Assembly (NCBI GenBank): GCA_902524245.1
Contig: CABZCN010000001.1
Location: 1 to 64,000 of the forward strand
Direction of reading: 5' to 3'
Source: an uncultured Alphaproteobacteria bacterium
GTDB lineage: Bacteria > Pseudomonadota > Alphaproteobacteria > HIMB59
DNA: 64,000 nucleotides
Shown here piece after piece: positions 39,723 through 48,178 of the stretch; the first letter of the stretch is position 1; each line of letters opens with the position of its first letter. The position numbers and the translations under genes are program-made. The notes beneath the pieces are model-generated. The model was not told the DNA's origin. It searched no databases and worked only from the letters and a program-made list of their open reading frames with translations.

Positions 39723-40819
39723 TAGTTGTTACCTGTCTGCTTGCTCTTGTTTAACTCGTTTAAAGGCAAATAAGGAACAACTCCGTTGCCAGAATTCTGA
39801 TCAATCATTATCTTACTAGATCCTGATAAGACATCTCTTAATGTTTCTAAATAAATTCTTTTTTTAGTTGTCTCTTTAGATTGCTCATATGTGTCTAAAA
39901 CTTGGAGAAATCTACTTGCTTCACCTTCAGCTTGTTTAATTAGTTTATTTTTATAACCCTCTGCCTCTTGAAGTATTTTTTCAGCCTCACCTCTTGCCTC
40001 AGGCACAATTCTGTTACTGTAAGCCTCTGCTTGGTTGACTGTTCTCTCCTTATCCTGTCTTGCTTTTTGAACGTCATCAAATGCATCAATAACCTCTCTA
40101 GGAGGGTTAACGTCTTGTAACTGTATAGATTGAATTAGTATTCCAACTTCATATTCATCCAAGAGTTCTTGTAGTAAAGATCTTGAGTCTCTCTCAACGG
40201 ATTGTCTAGAAACGGTTAGTAGTCCCTCTAGATTAGTTTGACCAACAACCTCTCTTAGCACACTTTCAGATATAACTTTTACAGTTTCTTCTGGATCCCT
40301 TAGATTAAATAAAAATTGCCCTGCATCTTTAATTCTATAAAGAACTGTATAATCTAAATCAGATATATTTTGGTCAGATGTTAACATCATACTTTCTTCT
40401 AGTACATCTCTAGTAGAATTACCATTAGATCTAAAACCAACATTAATTTTCCTGATTGCCTCAACTTTTGGAGTTAAGACTTTTCCTATAGGTGTTGGGA
40501 AAAAATAATGGAGTCCTGGATCTGTTGTACTTTCATTCCATTTACCAAAAAGTAGTTCAACCCCTTGTTCATCAGGCTCAACTCTATAAAAACCTGTCGC
40601 AAGCCAAATTACAAAAGCTATTAATATTAAAAATGAAACACCCTTAAAACCACCTTTAAAAGGCATTTTAATTTTGTATTTATTCTTTAAATCTTTGAGA
40701 AGGTCATCAATTGAATCGTTGTTACCACCTGAGAAACCGCCGGAACCTCGATTATTGTTCCCTGATGAAGGCCCCCATGGGCCGTCAAGTGCAAAAATTT
40801 TAAATTTGTTTTTGTTCAC
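39722..40819 (-). CDS. hflK: HflK, SPFH membrane regulator of FtsH
   Basis: A 365-aa partner of HflC. The N-terminal 50 residues are Gly/Asn-rich and disordered (GPWGPSSGNNNRGSGGFSGG), followed by a transmembrane segment near 58-72 and the SPFH domain beginning RVEPDEQGVELLFGKWNE. The coiled-coil region contains QAEAYSNRIVPEARGEAEKILQEAEGYKNKLIKQAEGEASRFL. It is the first gene of the long minus-strand unit; the divergent mrp gene starts only 26 bases away, so both promoters sit within or just outside that spacer. Confidence 0.93.
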   Translation of the reverse strand: MNKNKFKIFALDGPWGPSSGNNNRGSGGFSGGNNDSIDDLLKDLKNKYKIKMPFKGGFKGVSFLILIAFVIWLATGFYRVEPDEQGVELLFGKWNESTTDPGLHYFFPTPIGKVLTPKVEAIRKINVGFRSNGNSTRDVLEESMMLTSDQNISDLDYTVLYRIKDAGQFLFNLRDPEETVKVISESVLREVVGQTNLEGLLTVSRQSVERDSRSLLQELLDEYEVGILIQSIQLQDVNPPREVIDAFDDVQKARQDKERTVNQAEAYSNRIVPEARGEAEKILQEAEGYKNKLIKQAEGEASRFLQVLDTYEQSKETTKKRIYLETLRDVLSGSSKIMIDQNSGNGVVPYLPLNELNKSKQTGNN

Positions 40820-40845
40820 GATACATTATATGTAGTGTTTAATAT

Positions 40846-41592
40846 ATGAATATCAAGACTTGTTTTGGAATATCAAGCTGTAAAGGTGGTGTTGGTAAAT
40901 CAACTGTAGCTTGCAATATAGCTATAACTTTAGCAAACCAAGGATACAAAGTTGGCCTTTTAGACGCAGACATTTATGGACCAAGTGTGCCAACATTACT
41001 CGGCATCGGAGATAAGGAACCTAAAGTTGAAGATGGGAAGTTTTTACCCTTTGAAGTATTTGGGATAAAGGCAATGTCGATAGGCTTTCTTGTCAATGAA
41101 GAACAAGCAATTGTTTGGCGAGGACCAATGTTAGCGAAAGGGCTTGATGGGCTTATTAACAAGACAATATGGGGTGATATAGACTATCTAATTGTTGATT
41201 TCCCCCCTGGTACTGGAGACGTACAAATATCAATGTCCCAAAAACTCACACTTGATGGAACTCTTATTATTACTACTCCACAGCTTCTATCTTTAAAAGA
41301 TGTCATCAGAGGTATTAATATGTTTATAAAGGTGAATGTGCCAATACTAGGTGTAGTGGAAAATATGTCTTATCTAGAAGAACAAAATGAAAAAAAATAT
41401 ATTTTTGGCGAGTCTAAGACTAAATCTTTATTGCTCAAAGAAAATATAAATTTAATTGAAGAACTTCCTTTTAATATAAATATTCCTAAAAGTTGTGATG
41501 ACGGTAAACCCTATTGTTTTGACTATAAAGATGATTATTCTCTAAAATTTGAAAATATAACAAACTTCATTACAAAGAAATTTAAATGTTAA
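40846..41592 (+). CDS. mrp: Mrp/NBP35-type P-loop ATPase (short form)
   Basis: A 248-aa MinD-superfamily ATPase for iron-sulfur cluster trafficking. The deviant Walker A motif is ISSCKGGVGKSTVACNIA near residue 12, and the switch region is LLDADIYGPSVPTLLG. The WRGPMLAKGLDGLINKTIWGDIDYLIVDFPPGTGDVQIS block is the Mrp signature. It lacks the N-terminal MIP18/DUF59 domain common in longer Mrp proteins, and I see no CPxC pair at the C-terminus. The gene is divergent from hflK and converges on thyX with a 4-base overlap. Confidence 0.9.
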   Translation: MNIKTCFGISSCKGGVGKSTVACNIAITLANQGYKVGLLDADIYGPSVPTLLGIGDKEPKVEDGKFLPFEVFGIKAMSIGFLVNEEQAIVWRGPMLAKGLDGLINKTIWGDIDYLIVDFPPGTGDVQISMSQKLTLDGTLIITTPQLLSLKDVIRGINMFIKVNVPILGVVENMSYLEEQNEKKYIFGESKTKSLLLKENINLIEELPFNINIPKSCDDGKPYCFDYKDDYSLKFENITNFITKKFKC

Positions 41593-42515
41593 GATAATTT
41601 AATATTAAACTTTACTTCTAACTCTCTAAGCTCTCTTGGTGATAGTTTATAATTAGACCTTTTAATTTTTTTATTTGCTAGTTTATCTTTAACAATTTTC
41701 AAAGCCTCTTTAGAAAGTTGGAATGAGTTCGAACGGTAATCTTCAAAAGCTTCGTATGTTAAAGGAACCCACTTTTTTAAAATTTCAACCATTTTTTCTG
41801 CATAAATCTGTATTTCATATTGAGCATGACTATCTGCTCGTAACCTTAAAAAGTGCATAAGATTATGAAGGTCTACTTTCCAATACCATTGTGTGTAATA
41901 ATTTAATGGAAGAGTTGTTCGAGCTAGTTCTCTAGCTAGCCCCTCACCTTGAACGTATTCATCGTTATTTAAAAGCTTGCCATTCAATAAATTTTGGTAG
42001 TCATCATAGAGTCGTTCAGAATTTTTTTGAATTAAATCTTGGGCTTGTTTCGCAAACTTTTTATCTAAAGTATTTGACCTTCCTTGCTTGTTTGTAGTGG
42101 ATTGAGATCCTAGTTGATCCATTTCTGGGACATAAAATTCTTTATCTAATACTGAATATCTCGCAGAGTACTCATTTACATTTGCAGTTCTGTGTCTAAT
42201 CCATTGTCTAGCAACAAAAATAGGAAGTTTGATATGAAACTTAATTTCACACATCTCAAACGGAGTTGTATGCCAATGACTTAATAGATATCTAATAAGA
42301 CCACGGTCCTCACGTAATTTTTTGGTTCCCTCACCATAAGAGACTCTTGCTGCTTGGACAATAGACTGATCTGTTCCCATATAATCAATAACCCTTATAA
42401 AACCATGGTCTAAAATTGGAATTTCTTTATAGAGTATTTTTTCTAAAGCAGATGATGTGGCTCTAGTAGTTTTAAAATCTTTAAATTTTGGCACTTTAGT
42501 GATTTTTTTCTTCAT
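41589..42515 (-). CDS. thyX: Flavin-dependent thymidylate synthase
   Basis: A 308-aa ThyX, which methylates dUMP with FAD, NADPH and methylene-THF without ThyA. The ThyX motif RHRTANVNEYSARYSV lies near residue 110. Further core segments are LSHWHTTPFEMCEIKFHIKLPIFVARQWI and the C-terminal NLMHFLRLRADSHAQYEIQIYAE. It is longer than the usual 220-250 aa because of an N-terminal extension and a basic C-terminal tail, as in many Alphaproteobacteria. It converges with mrp and is divergent from the ssrA region. Confidence 0.95.
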   Translation of the reverse strand: MKKKITKVPKFKDFKTTRATSSALEKILYKEIPILDHGFIRVIDYMGTDQSIVQAARVSYGEGTKKLREDRGLIRYLLSHWHTTPFEMCEIKFHIKLPIFVARQWIRHRTANVNEYSARYSVLDKEFYVPEMDQLGSQSTTNKQGRSNTLDKKFAKQAQDLIQKNSERLYDDYQNLLNGKLLNNDEYVQGEGLARELARTTLPLNYYTQWYWKVDLHNLMHFLRLRADSHAQYEIQIYAEKMVEILKKWVPLTYEAFEDYRSNSFQLSKEALKIVKDKLANKKIKRSNYKLSPRELRELEVKFNIKLS

Positions 42516-42574
42516 AGGTGTTTAAAGGATTCACTAATTAGACTATATTATCTTCGTTGTTTATCAACTATAGC

Positions 42575-42815
42575 AATAAACGCTATATGTAATAGGTGTA
42601 TCGGACTCGGGGGCGGTACCCGACACCTCCACCATAAAATATTTTATGGGGGTGATATAGGTTTGACGTGCTCTGAAGGATATAGTTTTTGCTCGTTGTA
42701 AGCGTTTCTTCGACATAGAAACTTAAAATAATTGCTAACGATAATGAATTAGCACTCGCTGCTTAATCTGATTAGGTAAGCGCGGCAATGGGGCAGCCGG
42801 GCAACAGAATGCCCC
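42575..42815 (+). ncRNA. ssrA: Two-piece (circularly permuted) tmRNA
   Basis: The alphaproteobacterial permuted form is read directly. The acceptor piece comes first: a T-arm-like CGGGGGCGGTACCCG at about 42607-42621, then CACCTCC-A-CCA ending at 42634. A 13-base spacer follows (42635-42647). Then the coding piece begins GGGGGTG at 42648, which pairs with CACCTCC, followed by ATATAGGTTTGACGTG. CTATAT at 42583-42588 can pair with ATATAG at 42680-42685 to join the two pieces. The tag frame starts at GCT 42734 and encodes ANDNELALAA, ending with TAA at 42764-42766. It rescues stalled ribosomes and tags proteins for ClpXP-type proteases. The outer ends are approximate. Confidence 0.95.
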
Positions 42816-42819
42816 TTTT
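42790..42819 (+). terminator. Hairpin plus T-run at the 3' end of ssrA
   Basis: GGGGCA at 42790-42795 pairs perfectly with TGCCCC at 42810-42815 around a 14-base loop, and TTTT follows. It could be the last helix of the coding piece and also the intrinsic terminator. The next gene starts at 42829, only 9 bases after the T-run, so this stem may also limit read-through into it. Confidence 0.6.
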
Positions 42820-42828
42820 AAATAAAAT

Positions 42829-43650
42829 ATGAAGAATACAATCAGCGATATTTCATTAATTTTTTCAGAGAACCCTGTTGCTAGAGCTTATCTAAATTTA
42901 TTCATAAGAGAGAATTTAATTTCAAACAAAATTATATATCTAAATAATAAATTAATTTTTAATAATTTTTTTTTAAAATCTATATTTAAAACAACTTTTT
43001 TTAATACAAAAAAGTATCTTAAATCAAAAAATGTTATCCATTTAGTAAAAAATATTGAAACATATTTTAATTTGGAGGAAAACTTCCTTATAGATATGTA
43101 TAATTTTGAAAATATTTTAAAATTTAAAAATATTTATTTCGCTAAGTCAAATAACATCAATAGTGAAGAAAATATAGAGTTTTTTAAAAAAATTAATGAG
43201 CAAAATTTTCTTAATTCTGGGAGTGAAATTTTAAAAAACGTTTTTTTTTCGAATAAAAATTTTTTTCATATACACCCTGGTTACCTATACAAAGTTAGAG
43301 GAGCAGATGGAACATTAAATAGTATAAAACATTTTAATGAAATTGGTGCTTCATGTTTTTTAATGGACCAAAAAATTGATAATGGAAAAATACTTAAAAG
43401 ATTCAGAATGAAATTTGGAAAAATACACTTTCCAAATAATGATGAATTTAGTGCTTATGACCTTTATCAAATTTGGTTTTCTTTTTTTGATCCTGCCTTG
43501 AGAGTATTCTTGTTAAAAAAAATGCTGGATGAAAATACAAATCTATATGATTTTGAAAAAATAAATTTAAAAACTGAAGAAGATAAATATTTTTCTTATA
43601 TAGATAAAGATGAAATAAAAGATTTATTTTGTAAAAAGATATTTTTTTAA
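42829..43650 (+). CDS. Formyltransferase-like protein
   Basis: A 273-aa protein whose second half resembles the catalytic core of methionyl-tRNA or sugar formyltransferases. HIHPGYLYKVRGADGTL corresponds to the HPSLLPxYRG motif. GASCFLMDQKIDNGKIL matches the G.T.H..D...D.G.I segment. The N-terminal 140 residues are divergent, asparagine-, lysine- and phenylalanine-rich, and show no clear cofactor motif. The base composition is even more A+T-rich than its neighbours, which hints at transfer or relaxed selection. It starts just downstream of ssrA. A possible substrate is an amino-sugar of the envelope, but this is a guess. Confidence 0.65.
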   Translation: MKNTISDISLIFSENPVARAYLNLFIRENLISNKIIYLNNKLIFNNFFLKSIFKTTFFNTKKYLKSKNVIHLVKNIETYFNLEENFLIDMYNFENILKFKNIYFAKSNNINSEENIEFFKKINEQNFLNSGSEILKNVFFSNKNFFHIHPGYLYKVRGADGTLNSIKHFNEIGASCFLMDQKIDNGKILKRFRMKFGKIHFPNNDEFSAYDLYQIWFSFFDPALRVFLLKKMLDENTNLYDFEKINLKTEEDKYFSYIDKDEIKDLFCKKIFF

Positions 43651-43769
43651 TAATTCAAATAATATTTCTAATTACTATAACAATTTAATTACTTTAAATC
43701 TAAACTTGTTTATTTTAGGAATAGATAGCTTTAAAAAAAATATACCACTACTAATTCGAGATAAAAAAA

Positions 43770-43961
43770 CTAAAGTACTATTTTATAAATTTTTTGGTCT
43801 TTTAAGTCTTGGATATCAATAATTTTAAACTTACTACTCTTTTGTAATTTTTCACCTTTAGCGGTAACGAAAGACTTCATTTTTTTTACTTCTCCCTCTG
43901 ACATTTTTCTTTGATATTTCAAAGTGTGGTTTTTGGAGCCAATTTTAAATATTGTTTTCAT
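43770..43961 (-). CDS. Small basic hypothetical protein (63 aa)
   Basis: A 63-aa Lys-rich frame with an ATG at 43961 and a plain hydrophilic sequence (MKTIFKIGSKNHTLKYQRKMSEGEVKKMKSF in its first half, given here in two parts of known order). No family is recognised. It is the only frame of note in the 442-base stretch between the formyltransferase-like gene and the gene at 44093, a stretch that is otherwise A/T-rich and without clear hairpins. It overlaps the end of an opposite frame that continues from the formyltransferase-like gene by frameshift, so one of the two may be spurious. Confidence 0.4.
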   Translation of the reverse strand: MKTIFKIGSKNHTLKYQRKMSEGEVKKMKSFVTAKGEKLQKSSKFKIIDIQDLKDQKIYKIVL

Positions 43962-44092
43962 GATAAATATTACGACTTTAAATTATGCTGGATGAAACTA
44001 AATTATGATTTATTTGCATAATGTTTTAATAAAAAATTAATATTTTTTTTAAATAATAAGATAAATTAAATCTAAAAAAGGAGAGTGTAATC

Positions 44093-44392
44093 ATGGAAAA
44101 AATGATGTTGGCGATTGGTAGATTAAAAGAAGGTGAGGGTAAATTTGAAAAATTTATGGCTTTTTTTCAATCTGAAGAAGGAATGGCAATGAGGAAAGCT
44201 GCAGCACACGTAGAAAAAACAGTTCCTGGAATTTTACCTGATAAAAGCGGTATCATGTTTAAAGTACATGTTCATAATGAAGAGGAAATGATGGGTATCG
44301 TTAAAGGAACTAACCCTGTTATGAAGCCAATTTATGATGAATGTATACACAGTATTGAATTGTTCGAATTAACGCCAGTCTCATTAGACTAA
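44093..44392 (+). CDS. Small conserved-looking hypothetical protein (99 aa)
   Basis: A 99-aa acidic, Met-rich protein without signal or membrane segment, probably an alpha/beta barrel-like fold (AIGRLKEGEGKFEKFMAFFQSEEGMAM, VHVHNEEEMMGIVKGT). It has a strong ribosome-binding site, AAAAGGAGAG, about 7 bases before the ATG, stronger than its neighbours, suggesting high expression. It lies 16 bases from the next gene, which is an NTF2-like protein, so the two form a small operon. I do not recognise the family with certainty. Confidence 0.7.
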   Translation: MEKMMLAIGRLKEGEGKFEKFMAFFQSEEGMAMRKAAAHVEKTVPGILPDKSGIMFKVHVHNEEEMMGIVKGTNPVMKPIYDECIHSIELFELTPVSLD

Positions 44393-44408
44393 TAAAAAAG
44401 GATAAAAA

Positions 44409-44729
44409 ATGTCAATATTAAAAAAATATGATGAGGTCTTTATGAATAAAGATGAAGCTGGAATGAATGATGTGCTTCATGATGATTATAAATTCACAAT
44501 GCATGCTTCTGGAAAAGTTTTAACTAAACAAGATGTTATACAGTGGGCAATGAGTGATGATATTAATAGAGACAAGGTTCGAATTATTTATGAAAATGAT
44601 GAAATTGGGATTGAGCATTCATTTGTAACATTTTCAGATGGTAACACACAGGCAGTTATGGCGGTATTCACTTTCAAAGATGGTAAAATCTTTTCTTTAG
44701 AAACTGGTGCCACAAATATGCCAAAGTAA
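44409..44729 (+). CDS. SnoaL/NTF2-like small protein
   Basis: A 106-aa protein with the pattern of an NTF2-like fold. An N-terminal helix (ILKKYDEVFMNKDEAGMNDVLHDDYKF) is followed by alternating strands (HASGKVL, HSFVTFSDGNTQAVMAVFTFKDGKIFSLET). Such small domains bind or isomerise hydrophobic ligands. Its active residues cannot be assigned. It follows the 99-aa gene by 16 bases and converges directly on the MazG-like gene, with no bases between the two stops. Confidence 0.75.
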   Translation: MSILKKYDEVFMNKDEAGMNDVLHDDYKFTMHASGKVLTKQDVIQWAMSDDINRDKVRIIYENDEIGIEHSFVTFSDGNTQAVMAVFTFKDGKIFSLETGATNMPK

Positions 44730-45101
44730 TTAATTTAAATATTTTGAAAGGTCTGGTTTAAAATAATTTGGGCCTTTCATTACTTTTCCAACCTCATTAT
44801 ATATGGGTTTTCCATCCTCACCTAATTTGCTCATATTAGAGTTTTGAACTTCATCAAAGCATTTATCTAAATCAATTCCAAAAGCATGGCCAGCTCCATA
44901 AGTGACATAAAGTATGTCTGTTAATGCATCAGCTACCTCAAGTAGGTTTTTATCATTCATTGCTTGAGTTAATTCCTCTAATTCTTCTTTTATAAGGTCA
45001 ATTCTTAATTTGTTTGTCTTTGCATCACTAAATTCAGCTTTATCTTTTACTTCTTGACCATATGTTTTCATAAATAACCTTACTTTTTCAAAATTTGTCA
45101 T
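44730..45101 (-). CDS. MazG-like NTP pyrophosphohydrolase
   Basis: A 123-aa all-alpha NTP pyrophosphatase of the MazG/PRA-PH superfamily. The metal-binding pair is visible: IKEELEELTQAM (ExxE) near residue 33 and EVADALTDILYVTYGAG (ExxD) near 54. The C-terminal SNMSKLGEDGKPIYNEVGKVMKGPNYFKPDL is the tail typical of the short phage-like/housekeeping members. It probably removes non-canonical or excess nucleoside triphosphates. It is convergent with the NTF2-like gene and divergent from the zinc-ribbon gene. Confidence 0.88.
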   Translation of the reverse strand: MTNFEKVRLFMKTYGQEVKDKAEFSDAKTNKLRIDLIKEELEELTQAMNDKNLLEVADALTDILYVTYGAGHAFGIDLDKCFDEVQNSNMSKLGEDGKPIYNEVGKVMKGPNYFKPDLSKYLN

Positions 45102-45186
45102 TAATTACCTCTAATCTTTTTATTATTGAAAATAATTTTATTTCATTTTCATTTTAAATTTATAGGATCTTATTATAGGAGAAAAT

Positions 45187-45384
45187 ATGGCAACTTACGA
45201 ATGTTCAAATTGTGGAATGACAGTAAATGCAACATGTGGAAAATGTGATGCGCCTTTGGTTGATGATGTGCTAAAGCTAGATAATGGATCAGAAGTGCAG
45301 ATATCCAAGTGCCCAAATGATCACGGTAAAATTAAATCTCCAACCTGTTGTGGAAGTGATATGTCCTGTACAGCAGATAATTAA
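45187..45384 (+). CDS. Small cysteine-rich zinc-ribbon protein
   Basis: A 65-aa protein with seven or more cysteines in pairs: CSNCG near residue 6, CGKCDAP near 17, KCPNDHGKIK near 40 and CCGSDMSC near 54. The spacing suggests one or two zinc or iron knuckles, rubredoxin-like. An ATG preceded by TAGGAGAA gives a good ribosome-binding site. It is followed after 47 bases by tRNA-Phe. Function unknown; small zinc ribbons of this kind are often in stress or electron-transfer roles. Confidence 0.75.
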   Translation: MATYECSNCGMTVNATCGKCDAPLVDDVLKLDNGSEVQISKCPNDHGKIKSPTCCGSDMSCTADN

Positions 45385-45431
45385 TTTTTACTAGTAAAAA
45401 GAAACTATTTGTAATAAGAATTATGCGCTAT

Positions 45432-45507
<76 letters not shown>

Positions 45508-45517
45508 TTAAGAAAGA

Positions 45518-46645
45518 CTATTGAAGATTTAACTCATCAATAGATCGATCGTTTCTTGATCTACTGAGTTCTAAAAGCCCGCCCCTTGTGTAGCCATAAA
45601 CATTAGTAATGCTCAAATCGTCTCTAAATTCATTCTTTAACATACCTACAAGTTTTCTGAGTGTATTTTGATCACTTGCTACAGGGTCAATAACTACTTT
45701 CCCAGATATATTTTTTAATTTTATGAGTTTAGAAATTAATTGAATGGCTTCTCTATTTGTATCAAATCTTTTTGCTGAGCCAGTGTTAACATCAATAGCT
45801 GTAAGTGCATCTGTTTTACCAATCATGATATTACCTCCACTAGGTAAATCGTAATTATGACCGATTAGATAATCTATCTTTTCACCTAAATTAAATACCT
45901 CTTCAATTTGTTCATTAGACATCTCTTCACAGAGATTTGCAAAAGTAGAGTCTAGTTTTTCATCCCAGTTTTTTACTCTTTCGAATCGATCGTTGTCACT
46001 AAAGATGATTTGATCAGTATTTTTGTCAGAGTAATCACAAACAAAATTTTGATCAAAATATGTATTTTGAAAAACAAGACCCTCATCACTTAATTCTTTT
46101 GCATTTAATTCTATTTCTTTCCATTGATTATTTAAATCATTCAACTCAGATTGAGCTATTTCTATGTTTTCAGGAATAAGATTATGCCTAGCTATCAATC
46201 CTACTTCAGACTCACTCAGAGCATCCATAATTTTATCTTGTTGATTTGTGTCTAAGTTTTTTCTTGTTCTTCTGCTTAAAATTATTTCGTCACCATATGG
46301 TAATAAATTTATAAATTTACCAGTTAAAATGATATTATTTGTAAAGAGATGAACTTTATCTTTGGAGCCTATACTTCTTACTTGAAGTAACAAAGATTGT
46401 CCTTCATGCGCTTTATCACCATTAGGAAAGTTTATTCTTTTGAAAAAACCCCTTTGGTCTCCGTTACCGTAAGAGACAAATGCTCCACTATCATTAGGTA
46501 AAATTTCTGTAATTTTTACCTTGTAGATATCTCCAATTTGAACATCTTCGTTGGGTTGAAAGCGAATATTAACCAATTCCCCTTCATTTAGTTTAACTCC
46601 GCACTTAAAATTTTTATAGTTTGTAACAATAAGTTTTGTAGACAT
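45518..46645 (-). CDS. Ribonuclease E/G-family protein, minimal form
   Basis: A 375-aa protein with the RNase E/G catalytic order. An S1-like domain appears in IGDIYKVKITEILPNDSGAFVSYGNGDQRGFF. The DNase-I-like catalytic domain has both Mg-binding aspartates, in ALTAIDVNTGSAKRFDTN and GKVVIDPVASDQ. A TRGGLLELSRSR block matches the end of the catalytic domain. It is much shorter than RNase G (about 490 aa) and lacks the CPxC zinc link and the small dimerisation domain, so it may be monomeric. It is 10 bases from tRNA-Phe and 28 bases from infA. Confidence 0.8.
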   Translation of the reverse strand: MSTKLIVTNYKNFKCGVKLNEGELVNIRFQPNEDVQIGDIYKVKITEILPNDSGAFVSYGNGDQRGFFKRINFPNGDKAHEGQSLLLQVRSIGSKDKVHLFTNNIILTGKFINLLPYGDEIILSRRTRKNLDTNQQDKIMDALSESEVGLIARHNLIPENIEIAQSELNDLNNQWKEIELNAKELSDEGLVFQNTYFDQNFVCDYSDKNTDQIIFSDNDRFERVKNWDEKLDSTFANLCEEMSNEQIEEVFNLGEKIDYLIGHNYDLPSGGNIMIGKTDALTAIDVNTGSAKRFDTNREAIQLISKLIKLKNISGKVVIDPVASDQNTLRKLVGMLKNEFRDDLSITNVYGYTRGGLLELSRSRNDRSIDELNLQ

Positions 46646-46673
46646 GGCATTGCTCCTTTTAAAAAATTATTCA

Positions 46674-46895
46674 TTAGTTCTTCGACCTAAATGTTATTCT
46701 GCCCTTAGTTAAATCATATGGCGTCATTTCAACTGTTACTCGGTCTCCTGCGAGTACTCTTATTCTATTTTTCCTCATTTTCCCAGATGTATGGGCTATA
46801 ACTTCGTGGTCATTATCTAGCTTAACTTTAAACATAGCATTTGGAAGTAACTCTGAAACTACACCTTGAAATTCTATTGCATCTTCCTTGGACAT
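46674..46895 (-). CDS. infA: Translation initiation factor IF-1
   Basis: A 73-aa OB-fold protein with [67 protein letters not shown], given here in order as the classic IF-1 sequence. It binds the A-site region of the 30S subunit during initiation. It is co-directional with the RNase E/G-like gene downstream, a common alphaproteobacterial neighbourhood. Confidence 0.97.
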   Translation of the reverse strand: MSKEDAIEFQGVVSELLPNAMFKVKLDNDHEVIAHTSGKMRKNRIRVLAGDRVTVEMTPYDLTKGRITFRSKN

Positions 46896-46906
46896 GTTAC
46901 TGTATC

Positions 46907-48178
46907 TTATGGTTTGATCTTTCTAATTTCAACTGATAAAGCGTGTGCCTCCAGACCCTCTTGTCTTGCAAGATTAATTGTGTGATTTGCGATTTTCTTA
47001 AGAGTTTTTTTTCTAGGGTCAATGAAAACTGTTTTTTTAGTGTAATCTTCAACACCCAAACCAGATGAAAATTTCGCAGTTTGATCTGTTGGTAATACGT
47101 GATTAGTTCCAATTGTATAATCTCCCAAAGCAACTGGGGATTTTTCACCTAAAAATACAGATCCAGCGTTTTTAATATTTTTTAATATATTTTTATTAAA
47201 TTTTTCATGAATATGAAGATGTTCTGGAGCAATGAAATTTGAAATTTCATATATCTCTTTTTGACTCTTAGCTAAAATTAAATTGCAATTATTTTTTATA
47301 GATTGATCAACATTTTTAAATTTTGTCTCTTCCATAATTCTTTTAAGTTCATTTTTAACTTTAATTAAAATATTTTTGGATTTAGATAAAACATACGTTT
47401 TTGCATTAGGGTCATGTTCACCTTGGGCGAGAACGTCGTAGGCTATCCAAGTAGGATTAGAATTATTATTTGCTATTACTAAGACCTCAGATGGACCAGC
47501 TGGTAAATCTATTCCTATAACTCCAAATAATTGTTTTTTTGCTTCAGCTACGTATTGGTTTCCTGGGCCAAATACTTTATCCGCCTTTTTTATAATTTTT
47601 GTGCCAAAAGCGAGAGCTGCGATTGCTTGAGCACCACCAACGTTGTAAACAACATTTACACCACATAAATATGCAGCTGCAAGAGTTAGTTTTGATGTTT
47701 GACCATTTTGAGAAGGAACACAAATCATAATATTTGGGACCTCAGCTATTTTTGCAGGTATAGCTGTCATTAAAACAGTTGATGGATAAGAAGCTAACCC
47801 ACCAGGGATGTATAAACCAACATTTTCTATTGGTTTCCATTCAATATAAAACTTTGAGTCGAGTTGATCTTTGAAAGAATATGATGTTTTTTTTTGTTTT
47901 GAGTGATAATAAAAAATTCTTTTGTAAGCTAATTTAAGAGACTTTTTACTTTCATTTGATAGAGAGTTATAAGCATCCTTTAAGGTTTTTTTTGGAATTA
48001 TTATGCTTTTTAAATTTGCTTTTTTGTTCTCAAACTTTTTTACATACTTTAATAAAGCTACATCCTTATTTTTTTTTATGTCCTGTATAATTTTTTTTAC
48101 AATCGAACTTACAGTGGAATTTATATTTTCAGATGAGTTGAAATTATCAAAAATCCATTTTTTATTTACAACTTTCAC
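46907..48178 (-). CDS. hisD: Histidinol dehydrogenase
   Basis: Catalyses the last two oxidations to histidine with NAD and zinc. The 423-aa product has [32 protein letters not shown] with the conserved Gly-rich segment. It also has the NAD/Zn region [58 protein letters not shown] and [13 protein letters not shown]. All key Glu/His positions (EHLH, H in TNHVLPT) are kept. It starts one base from the hisG stop and converges to infA across 11 bases. Confidence 0.96.
   Translation of the reverse strand: MKVVNKKWIFDNFNSSENINSTVSSIVKKIIQDIKKNKDVALLKYVKKFENKKANLKSIIIPKKTLKDAYNSLSNESKKSLKLAYKRIFYYHSKQKKTSYSFKDQLDSKFYIEWKPIENVGLYIPGGLASYPSTVLMTAIPAKIAEVPNIMICVPSQNGQTSKLTLAAAYLCGVNVVYNVGGAQAIAALAFGTKIIKKADKVFGPGNQYVAEAKKQLFGVIGIDLPAGPSEVLVIANNNSNPTWIAYDVLAQGEHDPNAKTYVLSKSKNILIKVKNELKRIMEETKFKNVDQSIKNNCNLILAKSQKEIYEISNFIAPEHLHIHEKFNKNILKNIKNAGSVFLGEKSPVALGDYTIGTNHVLPTDQTAKFSSGLGVEDYTKKTVFIDPRKKTLKKIANHTINLARQEGLEAHALSVEIRKIKP

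Noticed and set aside
42600-42634. T-arm and CCA of the acceptor piece looked at first like a degenerate tRNA
   Set aside because: There is no anticodon arm, and the GGGGGTG that pairs with the acceptor lies downstream, which is the permuted tmRNA layout.
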